Under the pieces are notes generated by a model. That model was given only the letters and a program-made list of their open reading frames with translations, made no database searches and had not been told where the DNA came from. A DNA stretch of 64,000 bases, from positions 1-64,000 of the forward strand of contig NZ_JAGETW010000002.1 in assembly GCF_017571475.1 (NCBI RefSeq), in the 5' to 3' direction. The position numbers and the translations under genes are program-made. Every line of letters starts with the position of its first letter. Position 1 is the first letter of the stretch. Positions 39,868-49,621 of this stretch are shown here, in pieces. The stretch comes from Thiomicrorhabdus sp. 6S3-12. GTDB lineage: Bacteria > Pseudomonadota > Gammaproteobacteria > Thiomicrospirales > Thiomicrospiraceae.

Positions 39868-41217
39868 TTAATTCCCCAACTCGATCGCCAAAGCCTTAAG
39901 AGCCTGATACACCTGGGCAACGGTAAAGAAAGATCCCCAAACCAACAGATCCGGCGTCTCCGGGCGAGTATCCGAGCCGCTTTGCGACAAACACGCCTGA
40001 ACACTTTTTTCAATCGAGTCGTAAACATGAATACAGGACGCCTTAACGTGATTATCCTGCAACAGAGTTTGCAGCTTCTTCTCACTGCTGGAACGTGGAA
40101 TCTGCAGATCCGCGGTGTACCACTGATCAACATAAGGAGAAATGCGCTGCACCATCGGCGATGCATCCTTGTCGTCCAGCACCGAAAAAACCGCTTTCAG
40201 CCCGCTCAGTTCCTGCTTGGCCAGATAATCAGCCAGCACTTCGGAGGACTGAGGATTGTGTGCCACATCGATCAGCCAGTGATAAAAACGGCCGTTATGG
40301 TGAAACTCAACCGATTGCAGACGCCCCGGATGAGTTGCGTTTTGCAGTCCCCGCTTGATCGCGTCGGCGGAAACTGTCAAATCGCCGCTACGCCCCATTT
40401 GCTGCAACAACGCCAGCACACCGGCGGCATTCTGGATCTGAAAATCCCCCTTCAAAGCAGGCCGCGGATAGGTATCGGTTTGAGCAGATGAATCCCACAG
40501 CAAGGACCAACCGCCCTCTTCGTCTACACGATAGTGAAAATCGCGTCCCAATTGAAGCAGATTAACTCGATGTTCGGCACAATAATCCGCCAAAGTCTGC
40601 GGCGGATTCGGATCAGAACAGACGGCCAGTCTTCCGCTGCGCGTAATACCGGCCTTTTCAATCGCAATCTGTCCGCGATCATCGCCGAGCCAATCGATAT
40701 GATCAACATCAATCGCGGTAATCAAAGCGGCATCGGCATCGACAATATTCACCGCATCCAGCCTTCCGCCCAGACCGACTTCCAACACAACCACATCCAA
40801 GGCAGCCTGCTTGAAAATCTGCAATGCGGCCAAAGTGGAAAATTCGAAATAGGTTAGTTTGATTTGACCACGAGAACGCTCTATCAGATCAAAAGCTTCG
40901 ACAATTGTCTGCGAGTCAACGGCAACGCCGTCAATCTGAATTCGCTCGTTAAAGGCCTGTATATGCGGAGAGGTGTAGGCACCGACACGGTAACCCGCCT
41001 GACGGAGAATACTGCTCAGGAGTGCAACACTGGACCCTTTTCCGTTGGTACCGGCAACACTGATTCCTTTGGGTGCAGGTTGCAGAATCGACATTTTTGC
41101 ACCGACCTGGCGAACGCGCTCCAGCCCCAAATCAATTTCCTGTGCATGCAGATGCAGCAGCCAATCAATCCAGGATTCCAGTGAACTGGCAGCATCGGGT
41201 TTTGCAGTAACACTCAT
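39868..41217 (-). CDS. folC: Bifunctional folylpolyglutamate / dihydrofolate synthase
   Basis: This 449-residue Mur-ligase-like enzyme adds glutamate to dihydropteroate and folates. The ATP loop GTNGKGSSVALLSS and TSPHIQAFNERI are visible, and the C-terminal domain includes VAHNPQS. The start is ATG 41217; TTG 41220 is less likely. It follows accD, separated by a terminator. Confidence 0.95.
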   Translation of the reverse strand: MSVTAKPDAASSLESWIDWLLHLHAQEIDLGLERVRQVGAKMSILQPAPKGISVAGTNGKGSSVALLSSILRQAGYRVGAYTSPHIQAFNERIQIDGVAVDSQTIVEAFDLIERSRGQIKLTYFEFSTLAALQIFKQAALDVVVLEVGLGGRLDAVNIVDADAALITAIDVDHIDWLGDDRGQIAIEKAGITRSGRLAVCSDPNPPQTLADYCAEHRVNLLQLGRDFHYRVDEEGGWSLLWDSSAQTDTYPRPALKGDFQIQNAAGVLALLQQMGRSGDLTVSADAIKRGLQNATHPGRLQSVEFHHNGRFYHWLIDVAHNPQSSEVLADYLAKQELSGLKAVFSVLDDKDASPMVQRISPYVDQWYTADLQIPRSSSEKKLQTLLQDNHVKASCIHVYDSIEKSVQACLSQSGSDTRPETPDLLVWGSFFTVAQVYQALKALAIELGN

Positions 41218-41251
41218 CAATGAAACTCAATAAGAAAAAAACAGCTTCCGG

Positions 41252-41282
41252 AAATAAAAAGCCAGAGTTGCTAACTCTGGCT
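41252..41282 (-). terminator. Rho-independent terminator after accD
   Basis: A perfect 10-bp stem AGCCAGAGTT/AACTCTGGCT with a 3-nt loop is followed by TTTTATTT on the minus strand. It is the strongest terminator in the window and splits trpFBA-accD from folC-dedD-purF. Confidence 0.92.
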
Positions 41283-41300
41283 CCCGGCCTGACAACGAAC

Positions 41301-42155
41301 CTATAGTGGCTGGTTCAGCAACATCTTACAGATGCTGGCCAGTTCCGAATTCAAATCGTGGCGATGGATAATACGATCGATCGCGCCATGCTCCAGCAGG
41401 AACTCACTGCGCTGGAAACCTTCCGGCAGTTTCTCGCGAACCGTCTGCTCGATAACACGAGGACCGGCAAAACCGATCAAGGCTTTTGGTTCGGCCACAT
41501 TCAAATCGCCCAACATGGCGAAAGAAGCGGAAACACCGCCCATGGTCGGATCAGTCAAAACAGAAATAAACGGCAATCCCTGAGCGCGCAGACGTCCTAG
41601 AGCAGCAGAAGTTTTCGCCATCTGCATCAAAGAGAACAATGCCTCTTGCATACGGGCACCACCACTGGCCGAGAAACAGATAAACGGTGAACGAGTTTCA
41701 ATTGCCTGATTCACGGCACGAACGAATTTTTCACCGACAACCGATCCCATAGAACCGCCCATAAAACGGAAATCGAAAGCCGCGGCAACCACAGGCAGAC
41801 CGTCAATCGTTCCCTGAGCGGTAATCAGCGCATCCTTTTCACCAGTCGCTCGCTGAGCCTGAGCGATACGGTCTTTGTATTTTTTCAGATCTCTGAATTT
41901 CAATGCATCGACCGGGCCTACCTCAGCTGCGAACTCTTTAAATGAATCTTCATCGAAAAAAGCTTCCAAACGAGCTCGTCCACCCAAACGCATATGATGA
42001 TCGCATTTTGGACAAACTTCCTGATTACGGGCTACCTCAGCGCGATACAAAGTCGCTTCGCACTTTGGACATTTGGTCCACAACCCTTCCGGTACTGACT
42101 TTTTACGTTCCGTAACCTGTTTGATACTTGGTAAAATTTTTTCAAACCAATTCAT
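41301..42155 (-). CDS. accD: Acetyl-CoA carboxylase carboxyltransferase subunit beta
   Basis: This 284-residue subunit transfers the carboxyl group from biotin to acetyl-CoA in fatty acid synthesis. The N-terminal four-Cys zinc ribbon is complete (CPKC...CPKC, residues about 29-51), and GGARMQEAL and [12 protein letters not shown] form the oxyanion sites. AGGGG seven bases upstream sets ATG 42155. It lies 23 bp after trpA. Confidence 0.97.
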   Translation of the reverse strand: MNWFEKILPSIKQVTERKKSVPEGLWTKCPKCEATLYRAEVARNQEVCPKCDHHMRLGGRARLEAFFDEDSFKEFAAEVGPVDALKFRDLKKYKDRIAQAQRATGEKDALITAQGTIDGLPVVAAAFDFRFMGGSMGSVVGEKFVRAVNQAIETRSPFICFSASGGARMQEALFSLMQMAKTSAALGRLRAQGLPFISVLTDPTMGGVSASFAMLGDLNVAEPKALIGFAGPRVIEQTVREKLPEGFQRSEFLLEHGAIDRIIHRHDLNSELASICKMLLNQPL

Positions 42156-42178
42156 CTTACTGCCCCTTTAAACTCTTG

Positions 42179-42997
42179 TTATTCTGCATCTGCGCGATCA
42201 ATCGCGTTACGGAATTCCTGCATCTTGTCACCGATCGCCAATTCGATTTCATACAGATCTTTATGCTCGTTTGCTTCAATCAGGCTGACCAGAGACGAAC
42301 CGACAATAACCGCATCACCCTGCTTAGCCATCGAATAAGCGGCATCACCGTTACGAATACCGAAACCGATCCCCATCGGAAGATCGACTTCGCCTTTCAA
42401 TCGCTGCATCTGTAAGGCAACATCATCGGCATCCACATCGCGCGAACCGGTTACCCCTTTCAGAGAAACATAATAGGCAAAACCGCTGCCCTTCTCATTG
42501 ACCGCACGCAGGCGTCCGACCGGTGTGGTCGGAGAAATCAGGAAAATACGATCTAAATCGTGCTCCTTCATGGTTTCCGTATAACCGAAGGATTCTTCCG
42601 GCGGCATATCAACCGTCAGAACCGCATCCACTCCGACAGAACTGGCCGCATTAGCAAACGCTTCATACCCCATGTGCTCCACCGGGTTCAGATATCCCAT
42701 CAGAATAACCGGCGTCAGCGCATCTTTTTCACGAAACTCGCGAACCATCTCAAGCACGTCATCCATAGAAACGTTATGTGCCAGCGCACGTTCAACTGCT
42801 CTCTGAATAACCGGACCGTCAGCCATCGGATCAGAGAAAGGCACACCCAACTCGATCATATCCGCCCCTTTGGCGACCAGAAGATGCATCAGGCTGACAG
42901 TCGCATTCGGCTTAGGATCGCCAGCGGTAATATATGGAATCAAAGCGGTTTTACCCTGCGCTTTCAGATCCGCAAATTTTTGTGAAATTCTGCTCAT
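42179..42997 (-). CDS. trpA: Tryptophan synthase alpha subunit
   Basis: This 272-residue TIM barrel cleaves indole-3-glycerol phosphate. The catalytic Glu and Asp are in IELGVPFSDPMADGP, and the phosphate loop is GIGFGIRN. It is separated from trpB by 195 bp, unusually far for this pair, and the gap is filled by a large palindrome. Its ribosome site is weak. Confidence 0.97.
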   Translation of the reverse strand: MSRISQKFADLKAQGKTALIPYITAGDPKPNATVSLMHLLVAKGADMIELGVPFSDPMADGPVIQRAVERALAHNVSMDDVLEMVREFREKDALTPVILMGYLNPVEHMGYEAFANAASSVGVDAVLTVDMPPEESFGYTETMKEHDLDRIFLISPTTPVGRLRAVNEKGSGFAYYVSLKGVTGSRDVDADDVALQMQRLKGEVDLPMGIGFGIRNGDAAYSMAKQGDAVIVGSSLVSLIEANEHKDLYEIELAIGDKMQEFRNAIDRADAE

Positions 42998-43052
42998 AAT
43001 TCTATTTTCAAGTTATCCATTGAAATGGTATCAACACTATGTCAAAACCACA

Positions 43053-43195
43053 TAAAAGCGTTTTGCGTGTCATGAGAGCTTAAAGGACAAGGCAAAAATT
43101 CCAGCGAAGTCGCGCAGTTTACATTTAGTAAATGAGCAGGCTTCGCGAATTTTTAACAAAGACATTTAAGTTCGCAATAGCGCAAAAAGCTTTTA
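43053..43195. repeat. 143-bp imperfect palindrome between trpB and trpA
   Basis: The outer 15-bp arms TAAAAGCGTTTTGCG (43053-43067) and the complement of 43181-43195 match at 14 of 15 positions. Similarity continues inward through AAAAATTC and GCGAAG to a centre at about 43125 (TTTAC-ATTTA-GTAAA). The right arm reaches the trpB stop codon. It looks like a dispersed intergenic repeat or small non-autonomous element that could fold as a long hairpin in the trpBA transcript. No protein is encoded. Confidence 0.8.
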
Positions 43196-44413
43196 AAATT
43201 CGAAGCCTTCGATTTGGGCAATCGTATTCATGTCCTTGTCACCTCGACCAGACAGGTTAACGATAATCACCTGATCTTTACTCATCGTCGGCGCCAGTTT
43301 GGTCGCGTAAGCAATCGCATGCGAGGATTCAAGCGCAGGAATAATCCCTTCGCAACGGGTCAGGTCACGGAATCCCTGCAAAGCCTCTTCATCATCGATC
43401 GCGACATAATTGACGCGTCCGACATCTTTCAACCAGGCATGTTCCGGCCCGACGCCCGGATAATCCAGACCGGCGGAAATCGAGTGCGTCCCTAAAATCT
43501 GACCATTCTTATCCTGCATCAGATAGGTGCGGTTACCGTGTAGAACGCCCGGCGTACCTTTACACAGAGGCGCTGCGTGCTCACCGGTTTCCAGACCATG
43601 ACCGGCAGGCTCGACACCGTAGATTGCCACCCCCTCGTCCGGCAGAAATTTATGGAAAAGCCCGATCGCATTGGAACCACCACCGACACAAGCGATTAAC
43701 GCATCCGGCAGCTTACCTTCTTTTTCCAGTACCTGTTCACGCGCTTCCTGACCGATCACCGCCTGAAAATCACGAACCATTGCCGGGTACGGATGCGGTC
43801 CGGCAACGGTACCGATAATATAGAAGGTGTCATCGACATTGGTTACCCAGTCACGCATCGCTTCATTCAAAGCGTCTTTCAGCGTTCTTGAACCGGACTC
43901 TACCGCAACGACCGTAGCGCCAAGCATCTTCATACGCGCCACATTCGGCGCCTGACGCACAACATCATCGGCCCCCATATAGACGACACATTCCAGACCG
44001 AGACGCGCGGCAACCGTTGCACTGGCTACACCGTGCTGACCGGCACCGGTTTCGGCAATAATACGTGTTTTACCGAGACGCTTTGCCAGAAGCGCCTGAC
44101 CAATCGTATTGTTTACCTTATGGGCACCGGTGTGATTCAGATCTTCACGCTTAAGATAAATTTTGGCGCCACCTAGCTCTTCCGACCAGCGTTTAGCGAG
44201 ATACAAAGGCGTCGGACGACCGACATAGTCGCGCAGATCTTGTGCCAGTTCATCCAGAAAAGCCGGATCGTTCTTCACACTTTCATATTCCTGATTAAGC
44301 TGCTCCAGAGCAGCCATCAGGGTTTCCGGCGCAAAAATCCCGCCGTAAGGCCCAAAGTGCCCATGCTCATCGGGAAACTTTGCATAATCAATCGTCGGAG
44401 AATCTTTTGACAT
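43193..44413 (-). CDS. trpB: Tryptophan synthase beta subunit
   Basis: This 406-residue PLP enzyme joins indole and serine. The PLP Lys is in [26 protein letters not shown] is the substrate loop, and [10 protein letters not shown] binds the phosphate. Its ATG overlaps the trpF stop by one base (TAATG). The stop codon lies at the edge of the palindrome that separates it from trpA. Confidence 0.97.
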   Translation of the reverse strand: MSKDSPTIDYAKFPDEHGHFGPYGGIFAPETLMAALEQLNQEYESVKNDPAFLDELAQDLRDYVGRPTPLYLAKRWSEELGGAKIYLKREDLNHTGAHKVNNTIGQALLAKRLGKTRIIAETGAGQHGVASATVAARLGLECVVYMGADDVVRQAPNVARMKMLGATVVAVESGSRTLKDALNEAMRDWVTNVDDTFYIIGTVAGPHPYPAMVRDFQAVIGQEAREQVLEKEGKLPDALIACVGGGSNAIGLFHKFLPDEGVAIYGVEPAGHGLETGEHAAPLCKGTPGVLHGNRTYLMQDKNGQILGTHSISAGLDYPGVGPEHAWLKDVGRVNYVAIDDEEALQGFRDLTRCEGIIPALESSHAIAYATKLAPTMSKDQVIIVNLSGRGDKDMNTIAQIEGFEF

Positions 44414-45033
44414 TACACTCTTCTCATTACTTCTTGCATAAATTGCGAAATCTTTTCTGCGGACTTAATACCTTTGGAGGCTTCAACCCCTCCGCTGACA
44501 TCCAAAGCCCAAGGATGAACCGCGTCAATCGCCTGTCCGGCATTCTCAGGCGTCAAACCACCGGCCAGAATGATCGGCTTGACAAACCTCTGCGGTACCC
44601 ACTGCCAGTTAAAAGTCTCACCTGTACCGCCAGGCACGCCCGGCTTGTAGGTATCCAAAAGCAGGCCGCTGCAATCATGAAACTCGGCAACGATCTGCGC
44701 CAAATCAGTCTCTTCACGCATCGGCACGGCTTTAATGTAATTTCTTCCGAACTGCCTGCAAAACTCGGCCGTTTCCTGACCGTGAAACTGCAGCAGGTCG
44801 ATCCGCACTTCGCGCAAGACCTGTTCAAGCTGCTCTTTACTTGGATTCACAAACAGCGCCGTAACCGTGACAAAAGCCGGAATTTGCGCGGCAATTTCCT
44901 TGGCTTTGGCGATATCCACATAGCGCGGGCTCGGCTCGTAGAACACCAGACCGATCGCATCGGCACCGGAGTTTACCGCCTGCAATGCATCTTCAATTCG
45001 CGTCAGGCCGCAGATTTTAACACGAGTTCGCAT
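44413..45033 (-). CDS. trpF: Phosphoribosylanthranilate isomerase
   Basis: This 206-residue TIM barrel isomerises phosphoribosylanthranilate in tryptophan synthesis. The catalytic Cys is in VKICGLTR and the Asp in [12 protein letters not shown] seven bases upstream sets ATG 45033. It heads trpF-trpB-trpA-accD; earlier trp genes are not in the window. Confidence 0.96.
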   Translation of the reverse strand: MRTRVKICGLTRIEDALQAVNSGADAIGLVFYEPSPRYVDIAKAKEIAAQIPAFVTVTALFVNPSKEQLEQVLREVRIDLLQFHGQETAEFCRQFGRNYIKAVPMREETDLAQIVAEFHDCSGLLLDTYKPGVPGGTGETFNWQWVPQRFVKPIILAGGLTPENAGQAIDAVHPWALDVSGGVEASKGIKSAEKISQFMQEVMRRV

Positions 45034-45126
45034 TAACGTTTTCCATTGATAATTATTTCCCGGCGAAGTCCGTAAAATCGATAAATTTCACAATGTATTT
45101 TTCGCGCATTTCACTAGCCATATGGC

Positions 45127-45912
45127 TTACATTTGCCACAACACCTGATCCAAAGGAGTCTGCGGCACGCCCAATCCCTCGGGATAAATGGCGTTGACAA
45201 AATACAACCCTTCGGCCGGCGCGGTCGGCGCAGCCTGAGTACGATCCTGCAAGGCCAGCAAATCGGCCAGCCACTGTACCGACTGATGACCTTTACCGAC
45301 TTCAATCAGAGACCCTACAATATTGCGCACCATATGATGCAGAAAAGCGTTAGCCCGAATATCAATCAAAATAAAATCACCGCAGCGCTTAACCGAGACC
45401 TGCTGAACTTCACGCATCGCGTGACTGGCCTGACAGGCCGCAGCCCGAAAAGAGGAAAAATCCTGCTCACCGATCAGCGCTTGCGCCGCCTGATGCATTC
45501 TGGATTCATCCAATTTATACGGCTCGTGCGTCACCCGTCCGGCAAGTACCGCAGAGTGCACCCGACGGTTAAAAATCACATATCGATACTGACGGGCAAC
45601 CGCCGAGAAGCGAGCATGAAAATCCTCACCCATCGGCTTCGCCCAGACGACACGAATATCGGCCGGCAACTGTGTATTGGTACCCTGCACCCAGGCCTTT
45701 TCAGGACGCTCGGAGCAGGTTTCAAAATGCACCACCTGACCGATCGCATGCACTCCGGTATCAGTGCGTCCGGCACAATGCAGCTCGACGCGCTCGGCGG
45801 CAATCGAACTCAAAGCATTTTCCAGATGCTCCTGAACCGATGGACAATGTTTTTGCCGCTGATATCCGCAATAAGCGCCTCCCTGATACTCTATACCAAG
45901 GGCGATACGCAT
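45127..45912 (-). CDS. truA: tRNA pseudouridine(38-40) synthase
   Basis: This 261-residue enzyme isomerises uridines 38-40 in the tRNA anticodon stem. The catalytic Asp is in AGRTDTGVHAIGQV, and FLHHMVRNIVGSL is the C-terminal signature. It begins 4 bp after asd and is probably in the same transcript. Its place between asd and trpF is conserved in gammaproteobacteria. Confidence 0.96.
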   Translation of the reverse strand: MRIALGIEYQGGAYCGYQRQKHCPSVQEHLENALSSIAAERVELHCAGRTDTGVHAIGQVVHFETCSERPEKAWVQGTNTQLPADIRVVWAKPMGEDFHARFSAVARQYRYVIFNRRVHSAVLAGRVTHEPYKLDESRMHQAAQALIGEQDFSSFRAAACQASHAMREVQQVSVKRCGDFILIDIRANAFLHHMVRNIVGSLIEVGKGHQSVQWLADLLALQDRTQAAPTAPAEGLYFVNAIYPEGLGVPQTPLDQVLWQM

Positions 45913-45916
45913 TGAA

Positions 45917-46939
45917 TTACAGATAATCCTTGATCAGAACTTCGGCAATCTGCACCGTATTGGTCGCCGCCCCTTTACGGACGTTATCTGCCACCACCCA
46001 TAGGTTCAGACCTTTCTCGCAGGAAATATCTTCACGAATACGACCGACATACACCGGGTTGGTATCCGCCGCATCGGTCACCGCGGTTGGATAACCGCCG
46101 TCTACATGCTCGTCCATCAGAACCACACCATTGGCTTTTTCAAACAACGCCTTGGCTTCCGCTGCAGTGATTTTCTTATCGGTTTCAATATGAACCGCTT
46201 CACTGTGACCATAGAACACCGGTACACGAACCGCTGTCGGATTCACCAGAATCGAATCGTCGCCCATAATTTTCTTGGTCTCCCACACCATTTTCATTTC
46301 TTCTTTGGTGTAACCGTTGTCCATAAAGACATCGATTTGCGGGATACAGTTAAAGGCGATCTGTTTAGGGTAAACCTTGGCCTCAACCGGCTTCATATTC
46401 AAAAGGTTCGCAGTCTGTGTCGCCAGCTCTTCAATCGCCTCCTTACCGGATCCTGAAACCGCCTGATAGGTCGCAACGTTGATGCGTTTAATGCCAACCG
46501 CATCATAGATCGGCTTAAGGGCGACCAGCATTTGAATGGTCGAACAGTTAGGGTTAGCGATGATACCGCGATTCTTATAACCGGCAACTGCTTCAGGGTT
46601 TACTTCCGGCACAACCAGAGGAATATCGTCGTCATAACGGAACTGTGAAGTGTTATCCACTACGACACAGCCTGCTTCTGCGGCTTTCGGTGCATAAATT
46701 TTGGAAATGCTCGCACCTGGCGAGAACAGACCGATCTGTGCTTTGGAAAAATCGAATTTCTCAAGATCCTGCACTTCAACCCACTGACCTTTGAATTGAA
46801 TCTTTTTACCGGCAGAACGGCTGGATGCCAATGGATATAGATTCCCAACCGGGAAATCGCGCTCTTCCAATACTTTAAGAATCGTTTCACCTACCGCACC
46901 AGTGGCACCAACTACTGCAATATCATATAACTTGGTCAT
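45917..46939 (-). CDS. asd: Aspartate-semialdehyde dehydrogenase
   Basis: This 340-residue enzyme makes aspartate semialdehyde, the branch point to lysine and diaminopimelate, threonine and methionine. The NADP loop GATGAVGETIL is at the N-terminus and the catalytic Cys is in NPNCSTIQM. AGGA six bases before ATG 46939 supports the start. It is separated from the upstream bactofilin gene by a terminator. Confidence 0.96.
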   Translation of the reverse strand: MTKLYDIAVVGATGAVGETILKVLEERDFPVGNLYPLASSRSAGKKIQFKGQWVEVQDLEKFDFSKAQIGLFSPGASISKIYAPKAAEAGCVVVDNTSQFRYDDDIPLVVPEVNPEAVAGYKNRGIIANPNCSTIQMLVALKPIYDAVGIKRINVATYQAVSGSGKEAIEELATQTANLLNMKPVEAKVYPKQIAFNCIPQIDVFMDNGYTKEEMKMVWETKKIMGDDSILVNPTAVRVPVFYGHSEAVHIETDKKITAAEAKALFEKANGVVLMDEHVDGGYPTAVTDAADTNPVYVGRIREDISCEKGLNLWVVADNVRKGAATNTVQIAEVLIKDYL

Positions 46940-46954
46940 TTTTTATCCTTTATT

Positions 46955-46993
46955 TCACAAAAATAGCGGTGCGAGCCCTGCTACAACACCGCT
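46955..46993 (-). terminator. Rho-independent terminator after bactofilin gene
   Basis: On the minus strand AGCGGTG (46993-46987) pairs with CACCGCT (46971-46965) around a 15-nt loop, followed by ATTTTTG. It lies 22 bp past the bactofilin stop. Confidence 0.7.
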
Positions 46994-47015
46994 TACGAAA
47001 ATAATTGTTACGGGA

Positions 47016-47510
47016 TTATCTTTCCATCCGGTCTAGATTTTCAAACACCAGACCGTCTTCTTCACTGTCGGTTTCTTTAAGGCCGGCGAATTCAAGCAAA
47101 CGTTTATGCTCGCTCGAATCCAGCGCTTCGGTCATTGATAAGACTCGTCCGCCTTCGGTCAACTCGTGCCGCTGACCGATAAATTTGCCGCCCTGCTCAA
47201 TAACAAAATCCCGACAGACCAGATCGCCGACCAGCTTTCCGCCCGGAAGAATTTCGATTTTTTCGCAGGCAACATGCCCTTCAATCAAGCCGCTCAGAAC
47301 CACTTCTCGGGCTTTGATCAACCCTTTGATCACGCCATTGCTGCCGATCGAGATATCGAAAGCGGTGTTAATCACCCCTTCGATCGTGCCGTCATTATGC
47401 AGTTCACCTTTTAATTCGGTAAACTCGCCCTGAATGCGACATCCCTCGGCAATAATTGTTTTTCCACCTTCTTGGCTTGCAGACTTGCGGCTTGAACTAA
47501 AGAACCCCAT
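47016..47510 (-). CDS. Bactofilin (polymer-forming cytoskeletal protein)
   Basis: This 164-residue protein has a bactofilin domain (about residues 17-115) of regular beta-helix turns (TIEGVINTAFDISIGSNGVI and similar), flanked by short polar tails. Bactofilins self-assemble into filaments on the inner membrane and position wall enzymes. The start at 47510 makes the gene overlap the M23 peptidase by 100 nt; starting after the overlap would remove the first turns of the fold. An M23-bactofilin pair is known in Helicobacter (Csd1/CcmA) and other groups, where it controls cell shape. Confidence 0.92.
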   Translation of the reverse strand: MGFFSSSRKSASQEGGKTIIAEGCRIQGEFTELKGELHNDGTIEGVINTAFDISIGSNGVIKGLIKAREVVLSGLIEGHVACEKIEILPGGKLVGDLVCRDFVIEQGGKFIGQRHELTEGGRVLSMTEALDSSEHKRLLEFAGLKETDSEEDGLVFENLDRMER

Positions 47511-48394
47511 GGTACCAACTTAACCTCTTGAAAAATAGCGTTGTAATTTTCCTGCGACCACTCATGAAATGGCTTCGGATCGATACGGCGGGACAGGAAT
47601 AACACCTCATAATGCAAGTGCGGTCCCGTCGAACGACCGGTATTACCGATCTCACCAATTTTCTGACCCTTGTATACATAATCACCCACCTTAACGGTAC
47701 GTTTATGCAGGTGACCGTATCGGGATTTAAAACCATTCGCATGAATAATCGAAACCAGATTACCAAACCCGGTCTCCTTACTAAAGGCAGAAAAAGAAAC
47801 AATACCATCGGCAGTGGCAAGTACATCTTCACCCACCCCGCCACGGTAGTCGATCCCGAGATGCCGACTGCGAACGCCGGTAACCGGGTGTTTGCGGACA
47901 CCGTAGTAGCTGGTAAAGCCGTTGAAATTCTTAACCGCCGAACCGTTTGGAATCGAAGCCAGCATCAGACTGCGCTCCAAAGCACTCATCTGCAGATTTT
48001 CAAGACGCTGTTCAACAGGCAAGTTTGCAAGGCTTTGCAACTCGTCCTGCGTCATAATCATCTCTTCGATATTCTGCAGCGTCTGGCCAAGACTGTCCAA
48101 ACGCTCGCTCTTCTGGTTAAGCGCGGTTTCCAGCTCACCTTTCTCGGTCAGCATATTTTCATAGTCGTCTTCGACTTTTGCCAGCCTGTCCGAATAAGCC
48201 TTAACGGCAAACCGGTGCTGCGCTTCCACCTCGTCAACCTTATTGGAAAACCATACAATGGTTAAAGCACCGGCAACCCAAAGAGTGAGAAAGAGCAGCA
48301 AAATCCAGGAGAAAAAGCGCTTGGCAAGTTGCGTAAAGGAATAGTGTCGCGCACCATGCACATCACTGACCGTAACTGTAAACCGATTGCGCAA
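47411..48394 (-). CDS. M23 peptidase with N-terminal membrane anchor
   Basis: This 327-residue probable peptidoglycan endopeptidase has one membrane helix (about 28-50), a periplasmic coiled coil (about 53-118) and an M23 (LytM) domain (about 165-275). All zinc ligands are present: His178 and Asp182 in HLGID, and His261 in HLHYE with catalytic His259. The start is TTG 48394, backed by GGAG six bases upstream. The last 33 codons overlap the bactofilin gene in another frame. Together they probably form a cell-shape module. Confidence 0.92.
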   Translation of the reverse strand: MRNRFTVTVSDVHGARHYSFTQLAKRFFSWILLLFLTLWVAGALTIVWFSNKVDEVEAQHRFAVKAYSDRLAKVEDDYENMLTEKGELETALNQKSERLDSLGQTLQNIEEMIMTQDELQSLANLPVEQRLENLQMSALERSLMLASIPNGSAVKNFNGFTSYYGVRKHPVTGVRSRHLGIDYRGGVGEDVLATADGIVSFSAFSKETGFGNLVSIIHANGFKSRYGHLHKRTVKVGDYVYKGQKIGEIGNTGRSTGPHLHYEVLFLSRRIDPKPFHEWSQENYNAIFQEVKLVPWGSLVQAASLQAKKVEKQLLPRDVAFRASLPN

Positions 48395-48427
48395 CGCCTA
48401 CTCCGCCTTTAACTCATGTAGCTCAAA

Positions 48428-49501
48428 TTACAGTGCCGCGACGACCGCATCACCCATTTCCGAACAGGTTACCTGAGTACAGCCTGCATCCATAATGTCG
48501 CCGGTACGCAACCCCTGATCCAAAACTTTGGAAATCGCTTCTTCGATTTTCACCGCCAGATCTTCGCGAGCCAGCGAGTAACGCAGCATCATCGCCGCAG
48601 AAAGAATCGTCGCCAGAGGGTTGGCTTTATTTTGACCGGCGATATCCGGCGCAGAACCGTGGCTAGGCTCATACATACCCTTGTTATTGGAATCAAGAGA
48701 CGCAGACGCCAGCATACCGATCGAGCCGGTCAGCATAGAGGCTTCGTCGGAAAGAATATCACCGAACATATTACCGGTTACCATAACGTCAAACTGCTTC
48801 GGATTCAGTACAAGCTGCATCGCGGCATTATCGACATACATGTGATTAACCTGAACTTCCGGATATTCCGGCGCAATCTCATCAATGATTTCGCGCCACA
48901 TTTCCGTTACTTCCAGTACATTGGCCTTATCAACCGAAGTCAGTTTTTTGTTACGCTTCATCGCAGCCTGGAAAGCAACATGAGCGATACGACGCACTTC
49001 AGACTCAGAGTAAACATAGGTGTTGTAACCCTGACGCTCGCCGTTATCCAGAGTACGGATTCCGCGTGGCTGGCCGAAATAGATACCACCGGTCAGTTCG
49101 CGCACGATAAGAATATCCAAACCTGCAACCACTTCCGGTTTCAGGGTTGAAGCGGAAGCCAACTGCGGGAAAAGAACCGCTGGACGAAGGTTGGCAAACA
49201 GCTCCATCTCTTTACGAAGACGCAACAGCCCTTTTTCAGGACGTACCGAGATATCCAGCGACTCCCACTTATAGCCGCCGACAGCACCAAGAAGAACCGC
49301 ATCTGCCGCGTGCGCCTTGGCCATAGTCTCATCCGCAAGCGGAACACCGTGAACATCATAAGCGGCCCCACCGACCAGATCTTCTTCCATTGAGATATCC
49401 AAGCCGTCGGTTTCAACCAGCTTGTTCAACACTTTCACCGCTTCAGCAGTGATTTCAGGACCGATACCGTCACCAGGAAGAATCAATACGTTTTTTGTCA
49501 T
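48428..49501 (-). CDS. leuB: 3-isopropylmalate dehydrogenase
   Basis: This 357-residue NAD-dependent enzyme oxidises and decarboxylates 3-isopropylmalate in leucine synthesis. [10 protein letters not shown] at the N-terminus, [18 protein letters not shown] and the metal site in [13 protein letters not shown] are seen. It ends the leuC-leuD-leuB group. A 120-bp spacer with an inverted repeat separates it from leuD. Confidence 0.97.
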   Translation of the reverse strand: MTKNVLILPGDGIGPEITAEAVKVLNKLVETDGLDISMEEDLVGGAAYDVHGVPLADETMAKAHAADAVLLGAVGGYKWESLDISVRPEKGLLRLRKEMELFANLRPAVLFPQLASASTLKPEVVAGLDILIVRELTGGIYFGQPRGIRTLDNGERQGYNTYVYSESEVRRIAHVAFQAAMKRNKKLTSVDKANVLEVTEMWREIIDEIAPEYPEVQVNHMYVDNAAMQLVLNPKQFDVMVTGNMFGDILSDEASMLTGSIGMLASASLDSNNKGMYEPSHGSAPDIAGQNKANPLATILSAAMMLRYSLAREDLAVKIEEAISKVLDQGLRTGDIMDAGCTQVTCSEMGDAVVAAL

Positions 49502-49568
49502 TTTCTAAACTCTTTAAATTGGATAATATTCTTAAAAATCTGTTTACATTTCACCCGGGAAAACGAGC

Positions 49569-49599
49569 CAACAAATTCAAACTGTTTTGAAATTTGTTG
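49569..49599. repeat. Inverted repeat between leuD and leuB
   Basis: CAACAAATT-CAAA and TTTG-AAATTTGTTG form an AT-rich inverted repeat with a short centre (one bulged base) in the 120-bp leuD-leuB spacer. It is followed by no T-run. It could be an RNA-processing or attenuation hairpin within the operon. Confidence 0.5.
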
Positions 49600-49621
49600 C
49601 ACCCGGCATTTCCCGTCACAA

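Noticed and set aside
45053-45121. 22-codon open frame between truA and trpF as a trp leader peptide
   Set aside because: It contains no Trp codons, has no ribosome site and no following attenuator; it is probably chance.
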